Both the position numbers and the translations under genes were made by a program. Below are positions 1 through 6,810 of a stretch of DNA of 64,000 nucleotides, in pieces. Source of the DNA: Acidimicrobiaceae bacterium (GTDB taxonomy: Bacteria > Actinomycetota > Acidimicrobiia > Acidimicrobiales > RAAP-2); the NCBI GenBank assembly GCA_947456245.1, contig CANGPS010000005.1, positions 1-64,000 of the forward strand, given 5' to 3'. Below the pieces are notes generated by a model. It worked only from the letters and a program-made list of their open reading frames with translations. It had not been told where the DNA came from and did no database searches. Each line of letters begins with the position of its first letter. The stretch's first letter is position 1.

Positions 1-47
1 CAACACTAAGCCGGGCCCCGGCGGCTGCCGCCCCACTTCAGAGGGGA

Positions 48-101
48 CGCAGAGGGCCTGAGCCTCGTGGGCAGGAACCTCGTAGGCTCAGGCCCTCTGC
101 G
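48..101. terminator. Long perfect inverted repeat (hairpin)
   Basis: Positions 48-65 and 84-101 are perfect reverse complements (18 bp), separated by an 18-base loop that itself holds a small AGG/CCT pairing. It lies 35 bases past the stop codon of the 49-residue gene at 136-285, on that gene's downstream side. No T-run follows on either strand, so an intrinsic terminator is a guess based on position. The repeat could also serve a gene beyond the left edge. Confidence 0.55.
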
Positions 102-135
102 CGGAACGTGGGTCGACGAGAGGTCGACCGGCGAA

Positions 136-285
136 TCAGGACGCCGAGCTGGGCTGGTGGCGTGCGACCTTGTCAGCCTCGGTCTTCGAGACCTTGAAGT
201 GCTGGAGCGTCGATCCGATGATCACAGGGACGACTCCGGCGCAGAGGCCGAGGATGGCGGCGATGGCGAGCGGTGCATCGTGCAT
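136..285 (-). CDS. Small single-pass membrane protein, 49 aa, unknown function
   Basis: I do not recognise the family. The frame opens with ATG at 285, preceded by a purine-rich AAGGGAAG about 8 bases upstream, and ends with TGA at 136. The product starts MHDAPLAIAAILG and carries one hydrophobic segment (about residues 5-26, rich in Ala, Ile, Val and Gly). A short polar tail follows with a basic/acidic stretch (KVSKTEADKVARH), so a single-pass membrane protein with a cytoplasmic tail is likely. A strong hairpin follows the gene and a palindrome precedes it at 362-383. The rest of this 400-base stretch is otherwise empty. The hydrophobic pattern, plausible ribosome site and flanking structures support it; nothing shows the function. 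Confidence 0.55.
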   Translation of the reverse strand: MHDAPLAIAAILGLCAGVVPVIIGSTLQHFKVSKTEADKVARHQPSSAS

Positions 286-361
286 GGTTGCTTCCCTTCG
301 AGACGAGATGGTGTCTGACAGGGAACAACTTACGGAGGCCGGCTAAGACCTCGATGAGAGC

Positions 362-383
362 ATTCTGAGAAGATTCTCAGAAT
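362..383. promoter_or_regulatory. 9-bp palindrome with 4-base loop
   Basis: ATTCTGAGA (362-370) and TCTCAGAAT (375-383) are perfect inverted repeats around AGAT. The stretch is unusually AT-rich for this window. It lies upstream of the 49-residue gene (start 285) and downstream of the crotonase gene, so it could be an operator for the small gene or part of a terminator. No regulator can be named from it. Confidence 0.35.
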
Positions 384-384
384 C

Positions 385-406
385 GACGCCAGTCGCCGCA
401 GGCGTC
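385..406 (-). terminator. Possible terminator after crotonase gene
   Basis: GACGCC (385-390) and GGCGTC (401-406) pair around a 10-base loop directly after the crotonase stop codon at 407-409. There is no T-tract. Position is the main argument. Confidence 0.3.
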
Positions 407-1069
407 TCAGCCGTCGTAGCCGCAGCGCCGGGCGAGCTCGCCGTAGAGGTGCTTCTTGTGGATCGAGAAGACCTTGGGGTCCTTGTCGGCCACCAGCGCA
501 CCGCGCTCGACCGCGGCCGTCAGGAGATCCTCCTCGCTGGCGAGCTCTGTGGCCACGCCTGCGGCGAGGGCCTCGTCGCCGGCGAATCGACGGCCGGTGA
601 GCAGCGCCTCGGCGACGGTCGGCTGTGGCAGGTGGGCGATCACGCCGGCGTACATCTCATCGGTGACCGGGATGCCGATGTCGACCTCGTTGAGGCACCA
701 GAACCCTCGGTCGGCCCGCATGATGCGCCAGTCGAAGGCGGAGGCGATCATCGCTCCCCCGGCGAACGCGTGGCCGTTGATGGCGGCGATGGTGTAGCAG
801 GGGAACACCACGAGGCGGCCCATGAGTCGCTGGAGGCCCTGGAAGGTGTCGGAGAACTCCGCCTGGTTGTTGGCGAACCGGTCGAGGTCCAGACCATTGG
901 AGAAGAACTTCCCGGCGCCGGTGAGCACGAGCGCCCTCGGCCCGCTGGTGGCGGCGACCTCGTCGAGGATGCCATTGAAGGCGGCCAGCGAGTCGACGTT
1001 GATGCGGTTCTCACCGTCGTTCCAGGTCGCCACGGCGACAGGTCCGTTCCAGGTCATGGTGAAGTCCAT
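407..1069 (-). CDS. Enoyl-CoA hydratase/isomerase family protein
   Basis: A crotonase-fold protein of 220 residues, acting on acyl-CoA thioesters in the cytoplasm as a hydratase or a delta3-delta2 enoyl-CoA isomerase. The first oxyanion-hole region (SNGLDLDRF, about residues 57-65) and the second (GHAFAGGAMIA, about 97-107) are both present, followed by the family's NEVDIGIPV stretch. At 220 residues it is shorter than classic 260-residue hydratases and closer to the small isomerase type; the exact reaction cannot be settled by eye. The ATG at 1069 is preceded by CTGGAGGACC, a good ribosome site. It is divergent from the SCO1-like gene, with an AGTGAG/CTCACT inverted repeat at 1079-1099 between them that could be an operator. 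Confidence 0.85.
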   Translation of the reverse strand: MDFTMTWNGPVAVATWNDGENRINVDSLAAFNGILDEVAATSGPRALVLTGAGKFFSNGLDLDRFANNQAEFSDTFQGLQRLMGRLVVFPCYTIAAINGHAFAGGAMIASAFDWRIMRADRGFWCLNEVDIGIPVTDEMYAGVIAHLPQPTVAEALLTGRRFAGDEALAAGVATELASEEDLLTAAVERGALVADKDPKVFSIHKKHLYGELARRCGYDG

Positions 1070-1177
1070 CGGTCCTCCAGTGAGAGTTGGGTCCTCACTC
1101 TGTCACGATCCACCGGAGCTCGACGAACCAAGGCGGGACGACTTGCCTCGGCGAGGGCGTCGCAGGAGGATGTCGAC

Positions 1178-1942
1178 ATGCGCCGCTTGCTCCGCTCGGT
1201 CCTCGTCGCCGGCGTGCTGGGCACCGCAGGGACGGTCATGGCCGCCTGCTCGAGCCCGCCCCCGCAACCTCCCGCGAAGGTCGGCGCGGCCGTCGAGCGG
1301 CCATTGAGTTCCTCTGTGCGCTCCGCCGTCCTGGTGGATCAGGCCGGGCGGAGGTTCACCCTCGGCTCACTGGAGGGGAAGACCGTCTTCATCAGCCCGT
1401 TCCTGACGCTCTGTGCTGACGTGTGCCCCTTCACGACCGGAAACCTCGCCCAGGTGCAGGCCTCGGTGGACGCCGCGAAGCAGGCCGGCTCGACTGAGGT
1501 GATCGAGTTCACCGTGGACCCTCGGAGGGACTCCGTGGCCCGGCTGGCAGCCTATGCGAAGGCCAATGGGGTGACCTGGACCCTGGCCCGCAGCGATGTG
1601 GCGGGCACGGCGGCGATGATCCGGTACTTCGGGTACACCGCCATCCCGAAGCCACTCAAGCACTCTGACGTGATCGATCCGCTGACCGGTCAGCCGGTCA
1701 CCTATGACGTGATCCACTCCGACGGCTACGCGATCGTCGATGCGAAGGGCAGCCTTCGCTTCATCAACAACGCCGCACCCCACTTCCACGGATTGCTGCC
1801 GGCGAAGCTTCGGGCCTTCCTCTCGAAGGAGGGCCTCGACACGCTGCGCAAGCCGGACCCACAGGGCTGGAGGCCCGCAGGCGCCCTCGAGGCGCTCAGC
1901 TGGGTGGCTGGGGTCGAGATCCCGCTTGCGCCTCTTCGCTAG
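1178..1942 (+). CDS. SCO1/SenC-type copper chaperone lipoprotein
   Basis: A 254-residue secreted lipoprotein with a thioredoxin-like SCO domain. SCO proteins carry copper to extracytoplasmic copper enzymes, classically the CuA site of cytochrome oxidase. The N-terminus is Arg-rich with a hydrophobic stretch and lipobox MAAC (Cys24). The copper-binding CxxxC is CADVC (Cys79, Cys83) and the distal His is His180 in DVIHSDGYAIVD, as in the family. I chose ATG 1178 because AGGAGG sits at 1164-1169; the frame stays open upstream, but those residues are antisense to the crotonase gene. The next gene encodes a copper monooxygenase-like protein, suggesting (inference) that this chaperone metallates it rather than, or as well as, an oxidase. 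No oxidase subunits are nearby. Confidence 0.85.
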   Translation: MRRLLRSVLVAGVLGTAGTVMAACSSPPPQPPAKVGAAVERPLSSSVRSAVLVDQAGRRFTLGSLEGKTVFISPFLTLCADVCPFTTGNLAQVQASVDAAKQAGSTEVIEFTVDPRRDSVARLAAYAKANGVTWTLARSDVAGTAAMIRYFGYTAIPKPLKHSDVIDPLTGQPVTYDVIHSDGYAIVDAKGSLRFINNAAPHFHGLLPAKLRAFLSKEGLDTLRKPDPQGWRPAGALEALSWVAGVEIPLAPLR

Positions 1943-1954
1943 CGGTGTCACCTG

Positions 1955-1960
1955 TATTGT
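1955..1960 (+). promoter_or_regulatory. -10 element, leaderless start
   Basis: TATTGT followed by exactly six bases and then ATG at 1967. Transcription would start at or next to the ATG, and no ribosome site is visible. No convincing -35 hexamer. Confidence 0.5.
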
Positions 1961-1966
1961 GAGCGG

Positions 1967-3088
1967 ATGCAGATCCGCTCACGCTCTCGTCGCATCGCAG
2001 CCCTCGCCCTCGGTGCCGCTGCCCTCCTGCCATCGCTGGCGATCGTCGCACCCGAGGCTGGTGCGTCATCGACCCCCAAGGTGACCACGCTCAGCCTCAA
2101 GCAGGCCAAGCCCTACACGCCGTCGGCCCCCAACGGCGGAACGGACGACTACCACTGCTCGCTGGTAAACCCCAACGTCAAGAAGAACTCCTACATCGTC
2201 TCGGCGCAGTTCTATCCGAACAGTCCCGAGGTGCACCACGCGATCCTCTTCCTCATCCCACCGGAGTTCGTCCCGGCCGCCAAGAAGGCGAACGCCGACG
2301 GCAAGGGCTGGACCTGCTTCGGTGAGACCGCACTGCCGGGCACCAACTTCGGTCAGATCGCCCAGACGCCCTGGCTCTCCGCCTGGGCCCCGGGCCACGG
2401 CAAGGACGTCCACACGAAGGGCGCCGGGACGCTGATCCCTGCCGGCTCGATGATCGTGATGCAGATCCACTACAACATGCTGCGCGGCGACAAGCCGGTG
2501 ACCAGCACGATGAAGCTCAACACCGTCCCGGTCACCAAGGCGATCCAGCCGGAGACCATCGGTCAGTACGTGGCCCCTCCGAACGTCCCCTGCCCCACTG
2601 GCGTCACCGGTCCCCTGTGCGATCGCACCGCCTCCCTGGCCGACCTCGCCAAGCGCTTCGGTCCCGAGGCCACCATGTTCGACGGCGCCATCCAGAGGAT
2701 CTGCGGCGACCCGGCACCCGGCGTGACCACCACCTGCGTGTGGCACCCCCGGCAGACCGGATGGGTGGTCCGTGTGGCGCCGCACATGCACCTCACCGGT
2801 CGGGCCGAGAGCATGGTCCTCAACCCCGGTACCCCAGGCGAGGTCACGCTGCTGAACGACGCCACCTACAACTTCGACGATCAGAAGGCCACCGCGCTCA
2901 AGCACCCGGTGAAGATCACCCCAGCCGACACGATCAAGCTCACGTGCACCTACGACCCGACGCTGCGCCAGAAGCTGCCGCAGCTTCGGAGCCAGGCTCC
3001 CCGCTTCATCACCTGGGGTGACGGCTCGTCGGACGAGATGTGCCTCGGACTCATCATGACGGTCCCGAACAAGCCGGCAAACGCCTGA
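1967..3088 (+). CDS. Secreted copper type II monooxygenase-like (PHM/DBH-like) protein
   Basis: A 373-residue exported protein resembling the copper type II ascorbate-dependent monooxygenases (peptidylglycine alpha-hydroxylating monooxygenase, dopamine beta-monooxygenase). A signal peptide spans about residues 1-34. All six expected copper ligands can be matched: His90-His91 (EVHHAILF) and His168 (MQIHYNM) for one copper, and His273, His275 (PHMHLTGR) and Met358 (SSDEMC) for the second. Cysteines near residues 64, 117, 209, 218, 246, 257, 327 and 359 could form disulfides. It starts without a ribosome site, just after a -10 hexamer, and stands 24 bases after the SCO1-like gene. The substrate is unknown. 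The fold call rests on the ligand pattern and spacing, not on a database search. Confidence 0.75.
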   Translation: MQIRSRSRRIAALALGAAALLPSLAIVAPEAGASSTPKVTTLSLKQAKPYTPSAPNGGTDDYHCSLVNPNVKKNSYIVSAQFYPNSPEVHHAILFLIPPEFVPAAKKANADGKGWTCFGETALPGTNFGQIAQTPWLSAWAPGHGKDVHTKGAGTLIPAGSMIVMQIHYNMLRGDKPVTSTMKLNTVPVTKAIQPETIGQYVAPPNVPCPTGVTGPLCDRTASLADLAKRFGPEATMFDGAIQRICGDPAPGVTTTCVWHPRQTGWVVRVAPHMHLTGRAESMVLNPGTPGEVTLLNDATYNFDDQKATALKHPVKITPADTIKLTCTYDPTLRQKLPQLRSQAPRFITWGDGSSDEMCLGLIMTVPNKPANA

Positions 3089-3106
3089 GCGAAGCTCTCT
3101 GGCGGG

Positions 3107-3631
3107 CTACTCCCCCGTCCAGCAGGCCATGATTAGGTCCGCGAAGGTGTAGGCGATGTCCGCCGACGAGGTGGGCGGACGACCGAACCGAGCGGGCAGA
3201 CCGGTCGTGTCGACGGTCAGCACGGAGAAGTCCTTTCGGACGAACATGGTCCCGTCCTCGGCCTGGGCCGCCTGCTGGCCCATGTTGTGCACGGCCACCA
3301 CCGGGGCTGATGCCGTCGTCAACCCGGTGAAGTACCGCTTGGTCTCGCTCCACGAGCCCAGCTCCTTGACCGACAGCCGGACCCTTCCCTCCGGGTAGAC
3401 GTAGTCACACCGGTACGTGTCGTGGCTCCAGGTCGGGGTCGAGATGGTGGCCCGCTCGCCGAGGTAGACGGCGATCTTGTGCTGCTCCTCGCTCGAGCAC
3501 ACCATCTTCGTGCTCGCCTTCGGGTTGGGGCCCGGCGGCTGCAGGGCGGACGGCGTCGGAGGTGGTGACGAGCAGGCCGTCGTCGAGAGGACGGCCCCGA
3601 GCAGGGCGGCCCTCGTGAGTCCTCGTCGCAC
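3107..3631 (-). CDS. Putative lipoprotein, unknown function
   Basis: A 174-residue exported lipoprotein of no family I recognise. The N-terminus is basic, then hydrophobic (LTRAALLGAVL), ending in the lipobox STTAC (Cys at about residue 20), then a Pro-rich linker. The mature part has cysteines in MVCSSEEQ, YRCDYVY and near the end (MACWTGE), so at least one disulfide is plausible. I chose the GTG at 3631 because it gives a normal signal peptide; an in-frame ATG at 3688 would add 19 residues and neither has a strong ribosome site. The stop faces the end of the monooxygenase gene 19 bases away. In other actinobacteria such small Ser/Pro lipoproteins are often called DUF3558-like; I cannot confirm that here. 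Confidence 0.65.
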   Translation of the reverse strand: MRRGLTRAALLGAVLSTTACSSPPPTPSALQPPGPNPKASTKMVCSSEEQHKIAVYLGERATISTPTWSHDTYRCDYVYPEGRVRLSVKELGSWSETKRYFTGLTTASAPVVAVHNMGQQAAQAEDGTMFVRKDFSVLTVDTTGLPARFGRPPTSSADIAYTFADLIMACWTGE

Positions 3632-3700
3632 GCGCCGAGGGTACCAGCGCCGGACCACCCGGCTCCCGACAGGCTCCGCCCCATCCACGTCGGCACGCCG

Positions 3701-3706
3701 TACGAT
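3701..3706 (+). promoter_or_regulatory. -10 element, leaderless start
   Basis: TACGAT, six bases (CTGCGC), then ATG at 3713. Same spacing as at 1955, 6799 and 30790; it predicts a leaderless mRNA. Confidence 0.5.
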
Positions 3707-3712
3707 CTGCGC

Positions 3713-4783
3713 ATGTCCTTGTCGCGCCCCGATGGTGCCTCACGCCAGCAGGACCGGGTCGCGGCGCGGCGGGAGGCGATGCGCCGCAAGCGCCGTCAGC
3801 GCCTGCTACCCCTCCTTGGCGTGGCTGGCATCGTCGTCCTGCTGATCGCGTGGTTCTCCGCCGGCTCGACGTCGTCATCGTCTTCCACGACGTCCACCAC
3901 GCCAAAGCGGACCACGACCACCACCACCGCTCCGGCGTACCTGCCTGCGCCGATCACGCCAGCGGTGCAGCCGCCGCAGGCCGGAGAGGGCCAGTGGACG
4001 GCGATGGACACGTGGAGCCCCGGTCCTCCATCGATCATGACCTCGACCTACCGGCCTGATCCGAGCAACGTGGGCATCGTCGCCTATGTGTCGTGGATCA
4101 GGACGACCACCACACAGCTGGCCCTGTTCCTCGGCTATCAGGGCCCAGGTGCCACCTCTCTCGACCGGGGCCCGCAGCAGGTCCCGATGAAGGGTCGAGA
4201 GAACCTCCTGGCCACCTTCAACTCTGGCTTCTACGAGGCGGATTCGGCCGAGGGGTTCTACACGAACGGCACGACCTTCTTCCCGCTGGTCAAGGGGCAC
4301 GCCACCGTGGTGCGCTACGTCGACGGCACGGTCGACGTGGTCGACTGGCAAGGTGGGTCAACCCCCGGTCCCAACGTCGCGATGGCGCGCCAGAACCTGC
4401 AGCTGCTGGTCAACGACGGAGCGGTGACGCCAGAGGCCGCAAACAACAGCGCCTACGGCATCACGCTCGGCGGGGTGCCTGCGGTGTGGCGCACGGGGAT
4501 CGGCATCGACAAGCACGGTGACCTGATCTACGCGACGGCCGCCTCGCAGACCTCGGCGAGCCTGGCGCAGATCTTCCAGCACCTCGGATGCGTGCGAGCG
4601 ATGCAGCTCGACATCAACCCCGCCTGGCCGATCTTCGTGACCTATGGCGGACCGAACGCGGCCGACCCGGCACTCTTCGTGCCCAACCCCCAGCAGGTCC
4701 CCTGGCGGTTCCTGTCGTCGAGCACCAAGGACTTCTTCGCCGTCTACCTCAAGCAGGCAGGAGCGATCGCTCAGCCATGGTGA
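3713..4783 (+). CDS. Membrane-anchored phosphodiester glycosidase-like (DUF2233/NAGPA) protein
   Basis: A 356-residue protein with a strongly basic cytoplasmic N-terminus (RRKRRQRLLPLLG), one membrane segment (about residues 31-47), a Ser/Thr-rich linker (TTSTTPKRTTTTTTAP) and a large extracytoplasmic domain. That domain has the order of motifs seen in the NAGPA/DUF2233 family: FNSGFYEAD, a glycine-rich middle, WRTGIGID, and a final acidic strand (MQLDINPAW) where the family normally has an LDGG-like turn. That last motif is altered, so enzymatic activity is uncertain. Known family members cleave the GlcNAc-phosphodiester of mannose-6-phosphate tags or act on wall polymers. It overlaps the CapA-like gene by seven bases, so the two are co-expressed. 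Confidence 0.65.
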   Translation: MSLSRPDGASRQQDRVAARREAMRRKRRQRLLPLLGVAGIVVLLIAWFSAGSTSSSSSTTSTTPKRTTTTTTAPAYLPAPITPAVQPPQAGEGQWTAMDTWSPGPPSIMTSTYRPDPSNVGIVAYVSWIRTTTTQLALFLGYQGPGATSLDRGPQQVPMKGRENLLATFNSGFYEADSAEGFYTNGTTFFPLVKGHATVVRYVDGTVDVVDWQGGSTPGPNVAMARQNLQLLVNDGAVTPEAANNSAYGITLGGVPAVWRTGIGIDKHGDLIYATAASQTSASLAQIFQHLGCVRAMQLDINPAWPIFVTYGGPNAADPALFVPNPQQVPWRFLSSSTKDFFAVYLKQAGAIAQPW

Positions 4784-5955
4784 ACGCCTATCGACCCCCT
4801 CGCGCCAACCACCGACTGCGTCCGAGCGCTGCGGTGTACCGCCGGCGTCGGATCGCGGCTGGCATCCTCGCCGCCGTGCTGATCCTCACCGTCGTGCTGT
4901 CGGCCGCCTCGCTGTTCGGCGGTGGCGGGAGTGACGGCGGCGGTTCTGCCACGCCGACGACGGCACCGGCGCACATCACGACCACGACGGCCAAGCTCTC
5001 CCCTGCCACAATCGTCGCCGTCGGCGACACCGAGCTCGGGAACGCCCCCACCTTGCCCGCCAACCCCGCATCGATCCTCGCCCCCGTCGCCTCGGCCCTC
5101 AAGGCGCCCATCGTCTTCGCCAACCTCGAGGGGACCATGACGACCGGTTCGTCGGGGAAGTGCGCTCCGGGATCGACGAGCTGCTACGCGTTCAGCGTCC
5201 CTCCCTCGTATGCGGCGATCATGCACGATGCAGGGTTCAACGTGGTCAACAGCGCGAACAACCACAGCCATGACTTCGGGGACCAGGGCGTATCGGACAC
5301 CTCGGCTGCGCTCAAGTCGGCAGGGATCCAGCAGACGGGACTGCCCGGTCAGATCGCCGTCAACGAGGACAACGGGACCAAGGTGGCGACGGTCGGTTTC
5401 GCCCCGTACTCGAACGTGAACAACCTCCTCGACCTCACAGCGGCGAGGGCGCTCATCGCCAAGGCTAAGACTCTGGCCCCACTCGTCGTGGTCTACATGC
5501 ACGCCGGTGCCGAGGGGGCCACCGCCACCCACGTGACCGGTGAGGAGGAGACCTATGTCGGTGAGGATCGCGGGAACTCGAAGGCCTTCGCCCACGCCGC
5601 GATTGACGCCGGGGCGGACCTCGTCATCGGGTCGGGCCCCCACGTGGTCCGGGGCATGGAGTGGTACCAGGGAAAGCTCATCGCCTACAGCCTTGGCAAC
5701 TTCGCCAACTACCAGAACTTCGCCGCGTCCGGCACGATGGCCATCTCGGCGATCCTGCGGGTCACGCTGGCTGGGGATGGGACGTTCAACTCAGGTTCGC
5801 TGACGTCGGTCCTGCTCAGCTCGACCGGCCAGCCGGCAATCGACTCGACCGGCCAGGCCGCGTCGCTGATGAACCAGCTCTCGTCAGCCGACTTCGGCAC
5901 TGCAGCCGCCACGATCCGGCCAGATGGCTCGATCGCTCCGCCGTCTGCCCCCTGA
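4777..5955 (+). CDS. CapA family (poly-gamma-glutamate capsule-type) protein
   Basis: A 392-residue membrane-anchored protein with a CapA/PGA_cap metallophosphatase-like domain. Basic N-terminus, TM segment at about residues 26-46, Gly/Ser/Thr linker, then the family motifs in order: VGDTELG, FANLEGTM, NSANNHSHDFGDQG, VVYMHAGAE, and ADLVIGSGPHVVRG followed by IAYSLGNFANY. CapA proteins are linked to export or wall attachment of poly-gamma-glutamate, and many homologues of unknown substrate exist; none of the other cap genes is nearby. The ATG at 4777 overlaps the stop of the preceding gene (ATGGTGA), which fixes the start. The gene converges with the one ending at 5959. Confidence 0.75.
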   Translation: MVNAYRPPRANHRLRPSAAVYRRRRIAAGILAAVLILTVVLSAASLFGGGGSDGGGSATPTTAPAHITTTTAKLSPATIVAVGDTELGNAPTLPANPASILAPVASALKAPIVFANLEGTMTTGSSGKCAPGSTSCYAFSVPPSYAAIMHDAGFNVVNSANNHSHDFGDQGVSDTSAALKSAGIQQTGLPGQIAVNEDNGTKVATVGFAPYSNVNNLLDLTAARALIAKAKTLAPLVVVYMHAGAEGATATHVTGEEETYVGEDRGNSKAFAHAAIDAGADLVIGSGPHVVRGMEWYQGKLIAYSLGNFANYQNFAASGTMAISAILRVTLAGDGTFNSGSLTSVLLSSTGQPAIDSTGQAASLMNQLSSADFGTAAATIRPDGSIAPPSAP

Positions 5956-5958
5956 AGC

Positions 5959-6738
5959 TCAACAACCTCCGGGTGGGCCTGGTGTCCCGGGACCGGTCTG
6001 CGGATCGTCGACGGTGCCCACGTTGGACGGCCGTGGATTGGGACCGAGGTGGACGACGGACCAGGTGTCGCGCCACGAGATGAGCGACGCGACGCGGAAC
6101 GAGTAGGTCGTCCCCCCGCTCAGGTAGACCAGCCGGACGCCCGGAAGGTGCCAGTAGCCGACCTTGTTCTCGCAGGTGCCCGGGGAGATCCACGCGGCGT
6201 CTGACGGGTTCACGAGGACCTGCGTCAGCCGGGTCGAGGTGGGTGCTGCGCCGAGCTGGTGGTTGTAGGCCGCCAGGTCGAGGTCGTAGAAGCCGACCAG
6301 CCGGCTCTCGTAGTCGGCGGAGGGGTCGGCCAGCATGCCCGTCTTCATCTGGAGATAGGCGGACTTGGGAAAGAAGACCGACATGGCCTCCGTGTGCGAG
6401 TCGGTCTGGATGGCGTGGAAGAGCGTCGTCATCTGCGCGGTGAGCGGAGCACCGGTGCTCGGCTCGGTCGAGGTCTGGGCCAGCAGGCCGGGGTCGGTCG
6501 TCGTCGTGCTCGTCGTCACAGGCGTCGTGGTGCGGTGGGTCGGAGTGGTCGTCGTGGTGGTCGTCGAGGGCGTCCCGCCACCACTCGTCAGCACGGCGAT
6601 CGTGATGACGAGCAGGACGATGGCGCCGAGCAGCGGGAACAGCCGTTGGCGACGTCGTCGGGCCAGCTCGCTCGCCCTGCGGTGCCGCTCGTACGAGCTC
6701 TGTCTCGTCAGGCGGACCTCTGGGCGGCGCTGGTTCAC
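5959..6738 (-). CDS. Single-pass membrane protein with Thr-rich linker, unknown function
   Basis: A 259-residue protein of unknown function. The N-terminus is Arg-rich (ARRRRQRLFPLLGAI) and matches the cytoplasmic end of the protein at 3713-4783 (RRKRRQRLLPLLG). A membrane segment at about residues 36-52 follows, then a long Thr/Ser linker (residues 55-85, almost entirely T with P and S), then an extracytoplasmic domain of about 150 residues with Tyr- and Trp-rich strands. The C-terminus is a Gly/Pro tail ending in a single Cys. The start is GTG 6738, set by a -10 hexamer exactly six bases upstream. The Thr run could be O-mannosylated (inference). Confidence 0.65.
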   Translation of the reverse strand: MNQRRPEVRLTRQSSYERHRRASELARRRRQRLFPLLGAIVLLVITIAVLTSGGGTPSTTTTTTTPTHRTTTPVTTSTTTTDPGLLAQTSTEPSTGAPLTAQMTTLFHAIQTDSHTEAMSVFFPKSAYLQMKTGMLADPSADYESRLVGFYDLDLAAYNHQLGAAPTSTRLTQVLVNPSDAAWISPGTCENKVGYWHLPGVRLVYLSGGTTYSFRVASLISWRDTWSVVHLGPNPRPSNVGTVDDPQTGPGTPGPPGGC

Positions 6739-6744
6739 GGCTGC

Positions 6745-6750
6745 ATGGTA
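6745..6750 (-). promoter_or_regulatory. -10 element, leaderless start
   Basis: On the minus strand TACCAT, six bases (GCAGCC), then GTG at 6738. Divergent partner of the element at 6799-6804. Confidence 0.5.
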
Positions 6751-6798
6751 GGCAGCGCAGCGACCGGTCGGTCAAACGACCATGCAGATCGATGGGGG

Positions 6799-6804
6799 TA
6801 CCCT
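6799..6804 (+). promoter_or_regulatory. -10 element, leaderless start
   Basis: TACCCT, six bases (CGGGGC), then ATG at 6811 of the MFS gene. Only about 50 bases separate it from the opposite-strand element. Confidence 0.5.
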
Positions 6805-6810
6805 CGGGGC

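Noticed and set aside
449-1177. Open frame extending the SCO1-like protein upstream by about 240 residues
   Set aside because: This part is antisense to the crotonase gene, has no family homology, and the SCO1 signal peptide starts at ATG 1178 with AGGAGG upstream.
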